DNA of 64,000 nucleotides from Cryptomeria japonica (taxonomy: Eukaryota; Streptophyta; Pinopsida; Cupressales; Cupressaceae), in contig NC_081410.1 of NCBI RefSeq assembly GCF_030272615.1, positions 229,376,915-229,440,914 of the forward strand, written 5' to 3'. Positions 22,277-33,760 of this stretch are shown here, piece after piece; positions within the stretch are counted from its first letter, which is position 1; each line of letters begins with the position of its first letter. The position numbers were made by a program, and so were the translations under genes. The notes beneath the pieces were generated by a model. That model saw only the letters and a list, made by a program, of their open reading frames with translations, was not told the DNA's origin and made no database searches.

Positions 22277-22281
22277 AAAAA
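21991..22281 (+). mobile_element. Inverted Athila-family segment, part 1
   Basis: From here the sequence is the 3' end of an Athila-like element in + orientation: the end of its extra ORF (compare ttacattggagatatt at 22019 with the reverse complement of 39675-39690), then 3' UTR. It is cut at 22281 by D and continues at 38027. Confidence 0.75.
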
Positions 22282-23874
22282 TGATGGGGGTTACCCTAGT
22301 TTGCTCAACACTTCACCTAGCTGGTGTTGCTCAATTGCACCAACTCACTAGGTCTAGTTGCTCTCTAGAACTCAAAGTACTTCTCAAACTCTTCGAGGTC
22401 TTGATTCTTGATCTCTCTAAGGTGTTTTTCTTCAAGTGTTTTGGCTAGGACCCCTACTAATTCATAATGCTTATCATGTACTCAATTATGGCTTCTTGGC
22501 TTCAAGTTGTCAAAATGACCTCCTACCATTGTGAGATGATGAAGAGGTGTGGAGGTGTATTCATTCATGTTTTAGATGCATTTAGGGTCAATTTGAGGTT
22601 TTCAATCAATAGGTTTCTTACCGATTCCAAAATCTTGCCTAGAAAAGGGCTACAAGGAATTAGCCCAATTAGGCCTCCTAAAACCGGATTTTTAGGGCTT
22701 GGGTGAAAATGGTCCAAAAGACCCCCTAAAAATTTTGGATTTCCCTAAATGGTTCCTCTAACCTCAAGTTATTTTTTTAGTTTTGGCTTCTTAACCCGCC
22801 ATTCAATGTACTAACCCCAAAATGAGGGTTTTGGAGGGTTTTTAGGTCTTCTAGGTGGCAGTGACAGGTCAAGTTGGGGTTTGTGCAAAAAATGAAATTT
22901 TAAAGGCTCCTACTTGCATTGGAAACTCTTTCCCAACTCCTTGGACCCCTTCAAACTCTTATAAAATGATATGACATCCACCTCTGCACTTGGCACTTCA
23001 CTTTCACCTTATTTCCTCTAGCCGGGTTGCTCCTGGACTCGCCTAGAACAAGGTGACAATCATACTTAAACTATTCTCCAATACTTTCACCTACATATGT
23101 ACACTATATAGATGGTTTCGATCCATTTCCCAACAATTCATGATGGAAGCACGTGTGGAACTCATGGGGCAACCATATTTACAAGAAAACTGCTATATAC
23201 AAGCCAAAACTGGCTGTTTGCAAACTAAAGCAAGAAAACACTAATGAGAAATATCTAAAAAGATCTAAATTGAACCAAAAACACAATAAAACACAAGATA
23301 AACTCAATCCATTTCTGGATCAATGGATTCAATCCATTTTCAATTACAAAATGAGTAAAATCAAGCTAAAACACTGCCAACTAGTCTGAAAAATTAGTAG
23401 TTTCTGATTGTTAAGCTTGCAAAACACATTCACCAACCTTGGTAACCATGAAAGAGAGGGTTATTATAGATTTCCCATGTGTGGAGTCATCCTAGGGAAT
23501 TGAACAATCCATAACTCCATCGCTAACCATTTCAGGACAAAAGTTGTCATGACAACTTTTTGCAACTTTGCAATTTTTGCACATTTGGTCTTTCCAACCT
23601 ATAAGATCTATTCCAAGTCATCAAAAATGACTTTTAAAACCTGTACCAAGGTTTGACACTTTTGACCATCGAAAAGGTCAATTACCTACTCAAACTCACT
23701 ATTTACACAAAAAATGCAAACCTAAGAAGTATGAACACAACCTAGGCCTACATTGACTCAAAACTCTAACTCTTGGACCCTCCTAGAGTCCTTATTCACT
23801 ACTAAATTGGCTAGGGTCAGTATAAGCCAAAATTAAAAAACTAGATAGTTTAAGTCCTAGGTGCTCCTGCACCA
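22282..23874 (-). mobile_element. D 3' LTR
   Basis: Direct repeat of 36412-38026. On the - strand it begins TGGTGCAGGAGCACC and ends AACCCCCATCA. A TATA-like stretch (tatatagtg on the - strand) lies near 23110. Confidence 0.9.
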
Positions 23875-23886
23875 TTCTCCCAAACA
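23875..23886 (-). promoter_or_regulatory. Polypurine tract of D
   Basis: On the - strand, tgtttgggagaa directly precedes the LTR start TGGTGCAGG. Confidence 0.7.
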
Positions 23887-26800
23887 AAAGAAGATCATGT
23901 CACCTCCTTGGGAATCAGATTCTGATCAACTCCAAGCTTCTTAAACTCTATTTTAAGAACCCATGTAGCTTCAACATCATCCATACCCTACCATTTTATT
24001 AGGTGCTCCCAATAGACTCGATGCCTTGTCTTCTTGGCGATCCTTGAACTCAACACCTTCTCGGCCTTTGGTTTTGGTTTGGCTAGTAACTGAAGGTTGC
24101 TCACATCATCTGAAACCTCTGAGTGACTACAATCTGAACCTTGAACTAGTCCCTTGTATGCAACTAAGTCTACTATGTTGACAACCGGTGACAATCCTAT
24201 GTCACTAGGTAGATCCACCTTGTATGCATTTTCTCCATACTTGACTAGAATGGCACATGGACCTATCCTTCTCATTTGCAACTTGTTTGGCACTCCTTGC
24301 TATAGCCTTGCTTTGTTTAAGTGCACCAGGACAAGTTCCCCCACTTGAAATTGTAGGTTCTTCCTCTTTTCATCAATGCTTGTTTAAGTGATTCATGGAC
24401 CTCCTTCATTGATTGAGCAAAGTCCTCTGCATATCCACTTCTTTTTGTTGCACTTCCTAAGTATCTCAACTCCAAAATGTCTCTTGGCTGCACACCATAG
24501 ACCACTTCAAAAGGGCTCTTTCTGGTAGTCCTATTTATGGTGTCATTATATGCATATTCACCTTGTGAGAGTACTTGATCCCATGTTTGACCATATTCCT
24601 TAGTAAGGCACCTTAACAAGTTTCCTAAGCTTCTATTCACCACTTTGGTCTGCCCATCTATTTGAGGATGGTAGGCTGATCCAAAAGAAAGGTTGGTGCC
24701 AAGATTTCACCATAGTGACTTCCAAAAGTGACTCGTGAAATTTGAGTCCCTATCTGAAACAATTCTCATGGGTAAACCATGTATCCTCACCACCTCTTTG
24801 AAGAATAATTGAGCAATTTGGTATTCATCATGAGTACTCTTTCAAGGCACAAAGTGAGCCATTTTGCTAAATCTGTCTACAATGACATAAATGATGTCAT
24901 ATCCCTGCTTTGTCCTTGGTAAACCTACTACAAAATCCATGCTAAAGCATTCCCAAGGTCTATTTGGTATGGGAAGAGGTTGGTATAAACTGGCATTTGT
25001 AGAAGTACCCTTGGCCTTTTGGTAAACTATGCAAGTCTCCACATATTTCTTCACATCTTGATTCATCCTTGGCCATTAATAGTATCTTTGAACAAACTCT
25101 TGAGTCTTATTGACTCCAAAATGTCCTCTAAGGTTGCCATTATGCTTCTCTTGTATAGGGTTTTCTCTCATTGAGCCTCTAGGTACACAAAGATGCCCAC
25201 CTTTGAAAAATAGTCCATTTTGCAAAGTAAAATCAAAATATTCACTATGGAAATGATTTTAATGGTCCTTACACACCTTGTAGGCATTTGAGAAGTCTTC
25301 ATCCTCTGGGTACAAGTCTCCAAAATTGTCCACACCTATGCTTCTCAATTGGATTTCTTGGACTGTCAAAAGTCTTCTACTCAATGCATCAGCTACCCGG
25401 TTTAACTGCCCTTTCTTGTGCTTAATGGTGAATGTATAGGCTTGCATATACTCCACCCATTTCATGTGTTTATGACTGATTTGGTCTTGTGATTTTAGGA
25501 AACTCAATGCTTGGTTGTCCGTATATACCACAAATTCTTTAGGGAGGAGATAGTGTCTCCACTTCCTCAATGTCTGCACTAAAGCATACAACTCAAGATC
25601 ATAAGAGGAGTATTTCCTCTTGGAATCACTTATCTTCTCACTATGGAAAGCTACTGGTCTTTCTTCTTGGCTTAGGACATCACCTACTGCAACATTGCTT
25701 GCATCACATTCTACAATGAAAAGTTTTTCAAACTAGGAAACACTAGCATCGGTTGGGTAGCTATCTTGTCCTTCAAGGTTTCAAAACCTTTGTTTGCTGC
25801 TTCACCCCACTAAAACTTTGCCTTTACTCCACCACTAATGTTGTCTAGCATTGGTGCACATATAGCACTGAATTTCCTAATGAACTTCCTGTAGTACTGA
25901 GCTAGTCCATGGAAGCTTCTCACCTCTGTTGCTGACTTAGGAGTTGGCCAATTTACAATGGATTCAACCTTGTTGGGATCCATCTTGAGGTTTCCTTGAG
26001 ACAACACAAACCAAAGGTAAACCAACTCCTACTTAACAAACTCACACTTATCCAAGTTCATGGTTATCTTTTCATCATACAATCTTGTGATATATCTTGC
26101 GAATGATTAATGTGATCTGCCTTATCTTTACTAAAAATGAGAATATCATCAAGATATACTAGCACAAATTTACCTATGAATTCCTTCATCACCTCATTCA
26201 TGAGTCTCATGAAGGTGCTTGGAGCATTAGATAAGCCAAATGGCATTACAAGTGACTCATAAAGTTCCTCAGTAGTCTTAAATGCATTTTTCCATTCATC
26301 ACCCTCCTTAATCCTAATTTGATGATAGCCACTCTTAAGGTCAATCTTGGTAAAGTACTTGGCTTCCCCTAAACAATCCATTAGGTCTTCTATTCTAGGA
26401 TTAGGGAACCTATATTTGATGGTGATCCTAGTTATGGCTCTAGAATCAGTACACAACCTCCAAGTACCACCTTTCTTTGGTGCTAACACTATAGGGACAA
26501 CACAAGGGCTAATACTTTTCCTAATTAGGCCTTGGTCTAAGAGCTCTTGGATTTGCTTGGCAATCTCAACATTTTGTTGAGGGATCATCTTATAAGCTGG
26601 CTTATTAGGCAAGGATGCTCTGAGAATGAAGTATATTTGATGGCTTATGGTTCTTTTAAGAGTTAAGGTGACTGGATGTCCTTCACTTACTATGCCTTTG
26701 AATTTCTTCAACAAATCTTGCACCTCTAATGGCAAATCTGACTGCTCTTTCTTGTCTTCCTCTTTGGGCTTCATCACTAGTGCAAACCCTATACCTTCAC

Positions 26801-27433
26801 CTTCCTCAAGTGTCTTTAAGAACTATTTTTCACTCACCAAAAGAACATTAGGACCTGCTTCCCTCTTTTCACCTTCTTCAAGGATAGATTGAATCTTGAA
26901 TGTGACTCGATCTTTGTTGAATGAGTATGCATTCTTGGCTCCATCATGGATAGCTTGTCTATCAAATTGCCATGGTCTTCCCAATAGAAGATGGCATGCA
27001 TCCATGGGTAGGACATCACATTACACCTTTTCCTGATACCTTCCAATGGTAAAATCCACCCATGCATGCTCATTGACTAGGACATGTTGTCCTTTGTTCA
27101 ACTAGGTGACTCTATAGGGATTGTTGTGAGGTATCCTTTGCAATTTGAGCTTGCTCACTACCTCTTCTGACACAATGTTATCTATAGACCCTAAATCAAT
27201 AATCACTTTGTACACTTTGTCCATAATATTGCATTTGATCCTAAATAAGGACCTTCTTTGGTTTGGCTCTTCTCTAACTGGTTCTTTGATCAAAGTTCTT
27301 CTTATCATCAAGTTGTCACCTACCGCTAACTCTAAGGCAACCTCTGAAGTCTTTCTACTTGAAGAGTCTTCTTGAAGACATCTCACTCTTCTTTCACCAC
27401 CATGTGATGATGATCCCTTCTCTGGACACCTAT
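23887..27433 (-). pseudogene. D pol: protease, RT, RNase H, integrase, chromodomain-like end
   Basis: Reads from 27433 leftwards. The second half of the gag zinc knuckle (RCPEKG) comes first, then protease (VIIDLGSIDNIVS, with DLG for the usual DSG, and DACHLLLGRPWQFDR). RT covers about 26777-25810 with GYHQIRI, MPFGLSNAPSTF and an intact YLDD box. RNase H follows with VYTDNQALSFL at about 25520, then integrase from about 25120 (CIVYQKA, FSMDFVVGLP, SDRDSNF). The catalytic Glu is replaced by Lys (GQTKVVN). The C-terminal part KLQMRRIGPCAILVKYG leads to YWEHLIKW, a stop, then GMDDVEATWV, which resembles a chromodomain (normally reading a histone mark to guide integration). Several stops and frameshifts make it inactive. 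The protein ends near 23893. Confidence 0.9.
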
Positions 27434-28956
27434 TGTTAGCATTTGGCATTATAACAGACAATGGAAGATTGTTGGCATTTCAACAAGGATATTGAGAAGG
27501 TTGTTGATGATTATGGATATAATAGATTAAGGATGTTTACTATCCTAATATTATTATTTTTTCATTGATGTAAAGAAATTGATTTTCTAATTCAGTATGA
27601 TGTTGCCATATCTTGAGAAGTATGATTTGAAGAATATAAAGATGTCGGTAAAAGACACAGAAAGATTATGATGAATAAGAGGATGAATAAGGTATTCAAT
27701 GGGCAACTATTACCAAGTCAGACAATGATGAGATCATGATGTTTAGATTGTTTTGACATCATACATATGTTGTAAATTGTAAGGTTAATACTATACTATG
27801 TTACCAAGCAAAGAACCTAGTCGGTAAGCCGTAAGGAACCTAGTCGGTAAACCCTAAGGTTATCGCTATCGGTTAATGAAAGCGGAATGTCTACCGAGTG
27901 AAGTTTAGTATTTACTGAGTTGTAACTGAGTTGTAACCAAGCTGTAATCAAATGCATTAAATGTTTACATGCGTTATTTAATGAAGGAAGCTGATGAGCT
28001 GGAATTGATTAAATGATTGGTATGTCATAAATATAGTTTGTTAAGAATCTATGGCAATGGAAGATCGACAGGAAGATCTACAACTCAGATTGAACCGTAA
28101 TACCCTAGCACAAGTTCCAAGGCAAGGTGAAATGTTTTTCAGATCGAAAGATGCATTAAACCTGGTCAAGCATGAAGATCTGATGGCTATGATTGATCAT
28201 GGGAAATGTGATCAAGGAGATTAAGTGGTTAGCTAATTGTTTATAAATAGGGAACTGTTGATAAACAATGCATGCGGGGAAGTGTATGCATAGGGATGTT
28301 ACATAGTGATTACCAAGCACAAAAGCTTGAAGACTTGTTTGAATAACAGAGTATAGAAGCCCAGTAGATGGACAAGATTAGTTCTATGTCTAGATTGTAT
28401 TGAGCAAATAAGAATCTGCTTTAGCATTTTAGATGTGAATTTGCAAATAGATTTTATTACTGTTATTTTGTGAAAGTGACATAAAATCTCTTAACCAAGT
28501 GGACTTAATAGTCTAATTTGTAAAACCTTCTAGCAAGGTGACATTCTGATTGAGTGTTTGAAATCCTTTAACAAGGTCACTTCTAACAAAGTGAAGATCC
28601 TAACAGATCTGAGGGAAATCCCTTAACCGGGTCACATCTAGCAATGTGTTTGTAATCTTTAACAGGATTTGCTTTTAATTGAGCATACTCTAGAAGAGTA
28701 TATTTCTTAGTGGGTCCGAAATCCCATAGTGGTTTTCCCTATTTGGGTTTCCACGTTAAATCTGGTGTTATGAGGTTTATGACATTTATATGCTTTTGAG
28801 TTTGTATGTTTAGCAGTTTTGGTTATATTACAGAAGTATATGTTACCGAGGTTGAATTTGATGTTTTTATGGAAGATTAAGTTTGTATGATTCACCCCCC
28901 CCCTCTCATCTTGTTGGCTATTAGATCTATACTTAAATTAAGTATCAGAACTATCA
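27434..28956 (+). mobile_element. K 5' LTR
   Basis: Begins TGTTAGCATTTGG; the likely end is ctatca at 28956, giving near-matching ends (TGTTAG/CTATCA). TATA box tttataaataggg at about 28240-28252. The part after it holds a degenerate periodic motif, cttaacaaggtsa, spaced 30-60 bases (28490-28680). A C run lies at about 28892-28902. A gtatcaga word near the end resembles the methionine-tRNA primer site but occurs in both LTR copies. Confidence 0.9.
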
Positions 28957-29185
28957 ATATGCTGGATGACCAAGTTGGTTACAATGGTAACACTTCATTG
29001 TTGCAAAGTATGAGGAACCTCTACCTTGGACACTAGATCTTCCTCTGAAACCACTATTGGATCCCCTTCCTCTATTGAATGCTCCTTTACTACTGCCACT
29101 ATCTTGTTGCTCAATGAGTTTAGACTCTCCTTGTGTTCTTTGTTTAGAACTTCTTTGTCTAAAGCCTTCTCTATGGTAGAAAAGG
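28957..29185 (-). pseudogene. Copy of D gag captured in the K leader
   Basis: This segment is about 97% identical to 35306-35535, the D gag that lies just outside the 3' LTR of K. On the - strand it encodes the Ser/Gly/Arg-rich part and the first half of the zinc knuckle (SSYFATMKCYHCNQLGHPAY). It sits directly after the 5' LTR, where K should have its primer-binding site and leader. Both LTR copies therefore continue into the same D sequence. At 29186 it switches to K leader. Confidence 0.9.
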
Positions 29186-29227
29186 ATGGAGCTGCATAAG
29201 AGGGATGCACGAAAGTTGAACAAGTCA

Positions 29228-30754
29228 AGTTTCTCTACATGGCATAAAAGGATGAAGCTGCATCTATCAAGAGTTGGAGAATGATTTTGTTACACCGAGC
29301 ACCTATCCATTAACGATGGAAGAGATAAAGGCAAAGCAAGAACATATCCAAGCAATGATTGAAATAACATCTGCATTGACCAACTCAAAGTTTAATGACC
29401 TAGAAGGTTGCAATGATGCAAAGGCAATGTGGGATAAGCTCATATCGGTATATGGAGGAGATGAACATGTTCAAAGAGAAAAAGTAGATAGTCTAAGAGG
29501 ACAACTTGAATCTATGATGATGAGTGAAGGTGAGAACATAACTCAGTACAGTACAAGACTAAAGGAGATTGTCAATCAAATCAAAGAGCAGGTGGAACTA
29601 TTGAAGAAAAGGATATAACAAGTAAGTTGTTAAGAACCCTTCTACCAACTTATGCAATCCAAGTCTCTGCAATCAATGAATTGAGGTTTGTACCTACTAT
29701 GCCAGTTTCTTTAGATGCTACTATTGGTAAGCTACATGCATTTGAGTTAAGTAACTTTGATAATAGTGGATCTTTGGTAAATAAAGTTGAATCTACATTT
29801 AGTTCTTTTCATCTTGACAAATCTAATGATTACAATGAAAGAAAGTATAAGTACTCTGAAGGAGATCACAGTGGAGCAAGTGAAAGATTTCATAAGAACA
29901 TGGAAGAAGTCCACAAATTGTATGAGGAAATCAGAAAGCAAGAAGAGTTTGAAGCACTATTAGCCAAAAGGTTATCGAGAGGCAAAGGTAAGTATAAAGG
30001 ATAACTACCTTTGAAATGTTTCAATTGTGATAAGATAGGACATATGGCTTCTAACTGTCCTAACAAAGATTCTACTGAAAAGAGAGATTACCGAGATGAC
30101 AGACAAAAAGACAATCTTTATAGAGGACACCAAGACTTCAGAAGAAGAGATAGAAAGACATGCTTAATAGCTAATGAGGAATCCAACGATGATAAATCAG
30201 ATGAAACTGATATAGAGGAAGTAGTTTATGTGGCTATCAAAGATGGATCAGATGAAGAAAAATATGAAGAAAAAGCCCTAATATCTCACATAAATACTAA
30301 TGATTCTTGGATCATAGATAGTGGATGCTCACATCATATGACAGGAGATAAACACAAGTTTGTTATATTAGAAGATTATGATGGAGGCTATGTAAGATTT
30401 GGTAATGATGCACCATGTCCGGTGAAAGGTAAAGGATCTATAACACTTCTTGACAATGCAAGATGCAATGATGTTTATTGGGTTGAAGGTTTGAAATACA
30501 ATTTGTTGAGTGTAGTACAACTAAACAACACATGTTACCGAATAGAATTTCAGAAAGGAATTGTCAAAGTTCATGATAAGAATGGAAAGTTAGCTACTAT
30601 CGGGACACAAACAAAAGGTAACACATTTCACCTTGACTCAACTCAGAATAAATGTTTGTATGCAAAGATAGATGATACCTGGTTATGGCATAAAAGGTTT
30701 TGTCATGTAAATTTTGATAATCTGATCAAAATAAGCAAGAAGCACCGAGTATAG
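29228..30754 (+). pseudogene. K gag, protease and start of integrase, with stops and frameshifts
   Basis: Gag of the copia UBN2 type: NDLEGCNDAKAMWDKLISVY, then REKVDSLRGQLESMMM and SEGENITQYSTRL; after a frameshift near 29620, KLLRTLLPTYAIQVSAINEL. A TAA at 30002-30004 lies just before the zinc knuckle CFNCDKIGHMASNC. Protease follows with the active site WIIDSGCSHHMTG at about 30307-30345, then the pre-integrase motif LWHKRFCHVNFDNL. The frame breaks again near 30754, joining the intact frame at 30870. Gag would form the particle that packages the RNA, and protease would cut the polyprotein. The first ATG of the gag frame is at 29274, but the segment upstream was replaced, so the original start is unknown. 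Confidence 0.9.
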
Positions 30755-30869
30755 GTCTACCGAGTCTTGAAAAACCTGAGAATGCTATGCATCAAGGATG
30801 CCAGATGGGTAAGATGACAGATCAAGCTTTATAAGTAAGTCTTACACTTCTAAGGGAATTTTAGATCTT

Positions 30870-33350
30870 GTGCACACTGATCTTTGTGGTTCTATGAAAG
30901 TACAAAGTTATTATGGTGATAAATATTTCATATTATTTGTGGATGACTATTCAAGGATGATGCGAGTAATGTTTTTAAAAGAAAAATCAGAAGCTTTTCA
31001 AATGTTTAAATGGTACAAGGCAAGAGTTGAAAATGAAACAGGAAGACAACTGAAATGTCTTAGATCAGATAGAGGAGGAGAGTTCACATCTGATGAATTT
31101 AACTTATTCTACAATGATCATGGTATTAAAAGACAAGTCTCTGCACTGAGAACTCCACAGCAGAATGGAATAGCTGAGAGAAGAAATAGATCTATTGTGG
31201 ATTGTGCTAGAACACTGATGATTGAAAAGAAAGTGCCACAAACATTTTGGAGAGAAGCAATAAGCACAATAGTTTACACCCTGAACCGAGTACAATTGAA
31301 CAAAGGTACTTTGAAGACACCATATGAAATCTGGTATGATAAGAAACCTAATGTAAGTTATTTTAAAATCTTTGGAAGTAGATGCTATGTTCACAAAGAT
31401 GATAGAAATGGCAAGTTTGATCAGAAGAGTGAAGAAGGAACATATCTAGATTATTCTTCTAGAAGGAAAGCTTTTAAATGTCTGATCAAATCATCTAACA
31501 AAATAGTAGAAAGTGCAAATGTGAAAATTGATGAATTTGCAGAAAGAAATGATGAAGGAAATTCCAAGGAACCAGAAGACTATGATAAATTTATCTATGT
31601 TCAACCGACAAGTCTTACCGAGAAGACTATTGAAGAAAATGAAGAGAATATCCAGTTACCAAGTGATGAAGAAGATCATACAGAGCCTCCCGAGCCTGTA
31701 TTAGCGAAGTATGTCAGAAGACATTATGCACCAAGTCAGATTATAGGAGATAAGGATGATCCAGTGATGACAAGGAACAAACTGAGACAAAAGACATGTC
31801 TGATATCTGAATTTGAACCGAGAATAGTGAAAGAGGCATTTAACAATGAAGATTGGATAAATGCTATGACAAAAGAGATTGATCAAATCAAGAAGAATGA
31901 CACATGGATACTAATCCCAAGATCGAAGGACAAAAATGTAATCGGTACAAATTGGATTTTCAGAAACAAGCTAAATGAAAAAGGAGAGGTCATTCGAAAC
32001 AAAGCAAGACTAGTTTGCAAAGGTTATGCTCAAGCAGAAGGAATTGATTATGGTGAAACTTTTGCACTTGTTGCTAGACTTGAAGGAGTAAGAACATTGT
32101 TGGCATATGCTGCTTTCAAAAACTTCAAGGTATATCAAATGGATGTCAAATCTACATTTCTAAATGGAATATTAGAAGAAGAGGTTTTTATTGAACAACC
32201 TGAAGGATTTGTTGAAGACAATAATAAAGATCAGGTATGTAAATTGAACAAAGCTTTATATGGTTTGAAACAAGCACCTAGAGCATGGTATGAAATATTG
32301 CACTCTTATTTGATTAAGATTGGTTTTATAAGGACAAGTGAGAACAACAATATGTACATGAAGAATGATGAAAATGGAATACCGATCTCAGCCATATTTG
32401 TTGATGATATTATATTTTGTGGAAATGACTCTCTATGTAAGAACTTTGGAAATGAAATGAGCAAAGAATTTGAGATGTCATTAATCAGTGAGATAAAGTA
32501 TTTTATAGGTTTACAGATACTGCAAATGAAAAATGAGATTTTCATTACTCAATCCAAGTACATAAAGGAAATCTTGAAGAAATTTGGAATGGAGGATTCA
32601 AAACCAGTAAGTACTCCTATGACTACCAACTGTAAATTATCAAAAAATAATGAATCTGCATTTGTTGATGAGACACTTTACCAATCCATGATTGGAAATC
32701 TACAATATGTTGTTCACAATAGACCAGACATAACACATGCAGTAGGTATAGTTGCAAGATTATCTGCAAATCCTAAGGAAACACACATGACAAAAATCAA
32801 AAGAATTTTTAGATACTTAAAAGGCACTAAAGATTATGGCTTAGTATATCAGAAAGGAAATAATTTTGATTTAAAAGTTTATACTGATGCCGATTGGGCA
32901 GGCAACATTGATGATAGAAAAAGCACAAGTGGAGGAGCTTTCTTTTTAGGAGAAAGACTAGTGAGTTGGCTTAGCAAGAAACAAGGATGTGTTTCACAGT
33001 CAACAACAGAAGCTGGATACATTGCTACAACATTGAATTCTACCAACATGGCATGGATCAAACAACTGTTGGAAGGTATAAATGAGAAAGTTACCGAGCC
33101 AGTAACTATATTATGTGACAATACTAGTGCCATTAACATTTCAAAGAATCTTGTTATGCACTCTAAGACAAAGCACATCTCTATTAAATATCATTATCTT
33201 AGAGAAGAAGTTCAAGAGAAGAACGTGGTGTTGGAGTATGTTAGCACAAAGGAACAAATAGTAGATATCTTCACCAAACCACTACCAAGGGACACTTTTG
33301 AATATCTCAGAAGTAAGTTAGGGGTCCTACCCCTATCTTCTACTCACTGA
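30870..33350 (+). CDS. K integrase, reverse transcriptase and RNase H (open frame)
   Basis: An uninterrupted frame of 826 codons, the longest in the window. Integrase core first: [17 protein letters not shown] and GIAERRNRS hold the DDE triad, all present. RT lies in the middle: [36 protein letters not shown] and the active site FVDDI (usual YVDD). RNase H closes it with [17 protein letters not shown] and [12 protein letters not shown]. It begins mid-protein; upstream parts are separated by a frameshift, so no full polyprotein can be made from this copy. It ends at a TGA after LPLSSTH, which is usual for plant copia. No clear lineage call is made. Confidence 0.95.
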   Translation: MHTDLCGSMKVQSYYGDKYFILFVDDYSRMMRVMFLKEKSEAFQMFKWYKARVENETGRQLKCLRSDRGGEFTSDEFNLFYNDHGIKRQVSALRTPQQNGIAERRNRSIVDCARTLMIEKKVPQTFWREAISTIVYTLNRVQLNKGTLKTPYEIWYDKKPNVSYFKIFGSRCYVHKDDRNGKFDQKSEEGTYLDYSSRRKAFKCLIKSSNKIVESANVKIDEFAERNDEGNSKEPEDYDKFIYVQPTSLTEKTIEENEENIQLPSDEEDHTEPPEPVLAKYVRRHYAPSQIIGDKDDPVMTRNKLRQKTCLISEFEPRIVKEAFNNEDWINAMTKEIDQIKKNDTWILIPRSKDKNVIGTNWIFRNKLNEKGEVIRNKARLVCKGYAQAEGIDYGETFALVARLEGVRTLLAYAAFKNFKVYQMDVKSTFLNGILEEEVFIEQPEGFVEDNNKDQVCKLNKALYGLKQAPRAWYEILHSYLIKIGFIRTSENNNMYMKNDENGIPISAIFVDDIIFCGNDSLCKNFGNEMSKEFEMSLISEIKYFIGLQILQMKNEIFITQSKYIKEILKKFGMEDSKPVSTPMTTNCKLSKNNESAFVDETLYQSMIGNLQYVVHNRPDITHAVGIVARLSANPKETHMTKIKRIFRYLKGTKDYGLVYQKGNNFDLKVYTDADWAGNIDDRKSTSGGAFFLGERLVSWLSKKQGCVSQSTTEAGYIATTLNSTNMAWIKQLLEGINEKVTEPVTILCDNTSAINISKNLVMHSKTKHISIKYHYLREEVQEKNVVLEYVSTKEQIVDIFTKPLPRDTFEYLRSKLGVLPLSSTH

Positions 33351-33760
33351 CCGAGTTTGGTGAAAGCATCAATCTGATGACTCTATCGAATATCTTTTAG
33401 GAGTTGATGCTGATTTACACACTTTAGGAGGTTTTCTAAAGGTGTGCAGGAAACAATACAGGATACCATACAGGGAATAGGAATTGAAGACAAAATGCTC
33501 TGACCAAGACTCAGTTGATACACAATAGTAGGAAATCACTTCATACAGGAAGAAAAAATGTTTTAGTTCTTTACTTTTTGGCATTGTTGTCAAAGGGGAA
33601 GAAGACTAATATAAGGGAGAGAAGACTGATTGAAAAGACTGAAGAAAATAGGAGAAGTCTAATGTATGGGGGAGAGCATTTCAATATATTAGAATCACAA
33701 CAATCCAAATCTTTTAAGGTCAAATCAATTGGTTTTGCCATCAATGCCAAAGGGGGAGAT
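33351..33760 (+). other. K 3' UTR and polypurine tract
   Basis: About 400 non-coding bases after the RNase H stop, ending in aaagggggagat (33749-33760) directly before the LTR start TGTTAG. A second purine-rich run, gtatgggggagagc, lies at about 33664-33677. Confidence 0.8.

Noticed and set aside
31104-31394. Minus-strand frames within K pol
   Set aside because: They are shadows of the intact + strand integrase/RT frame.
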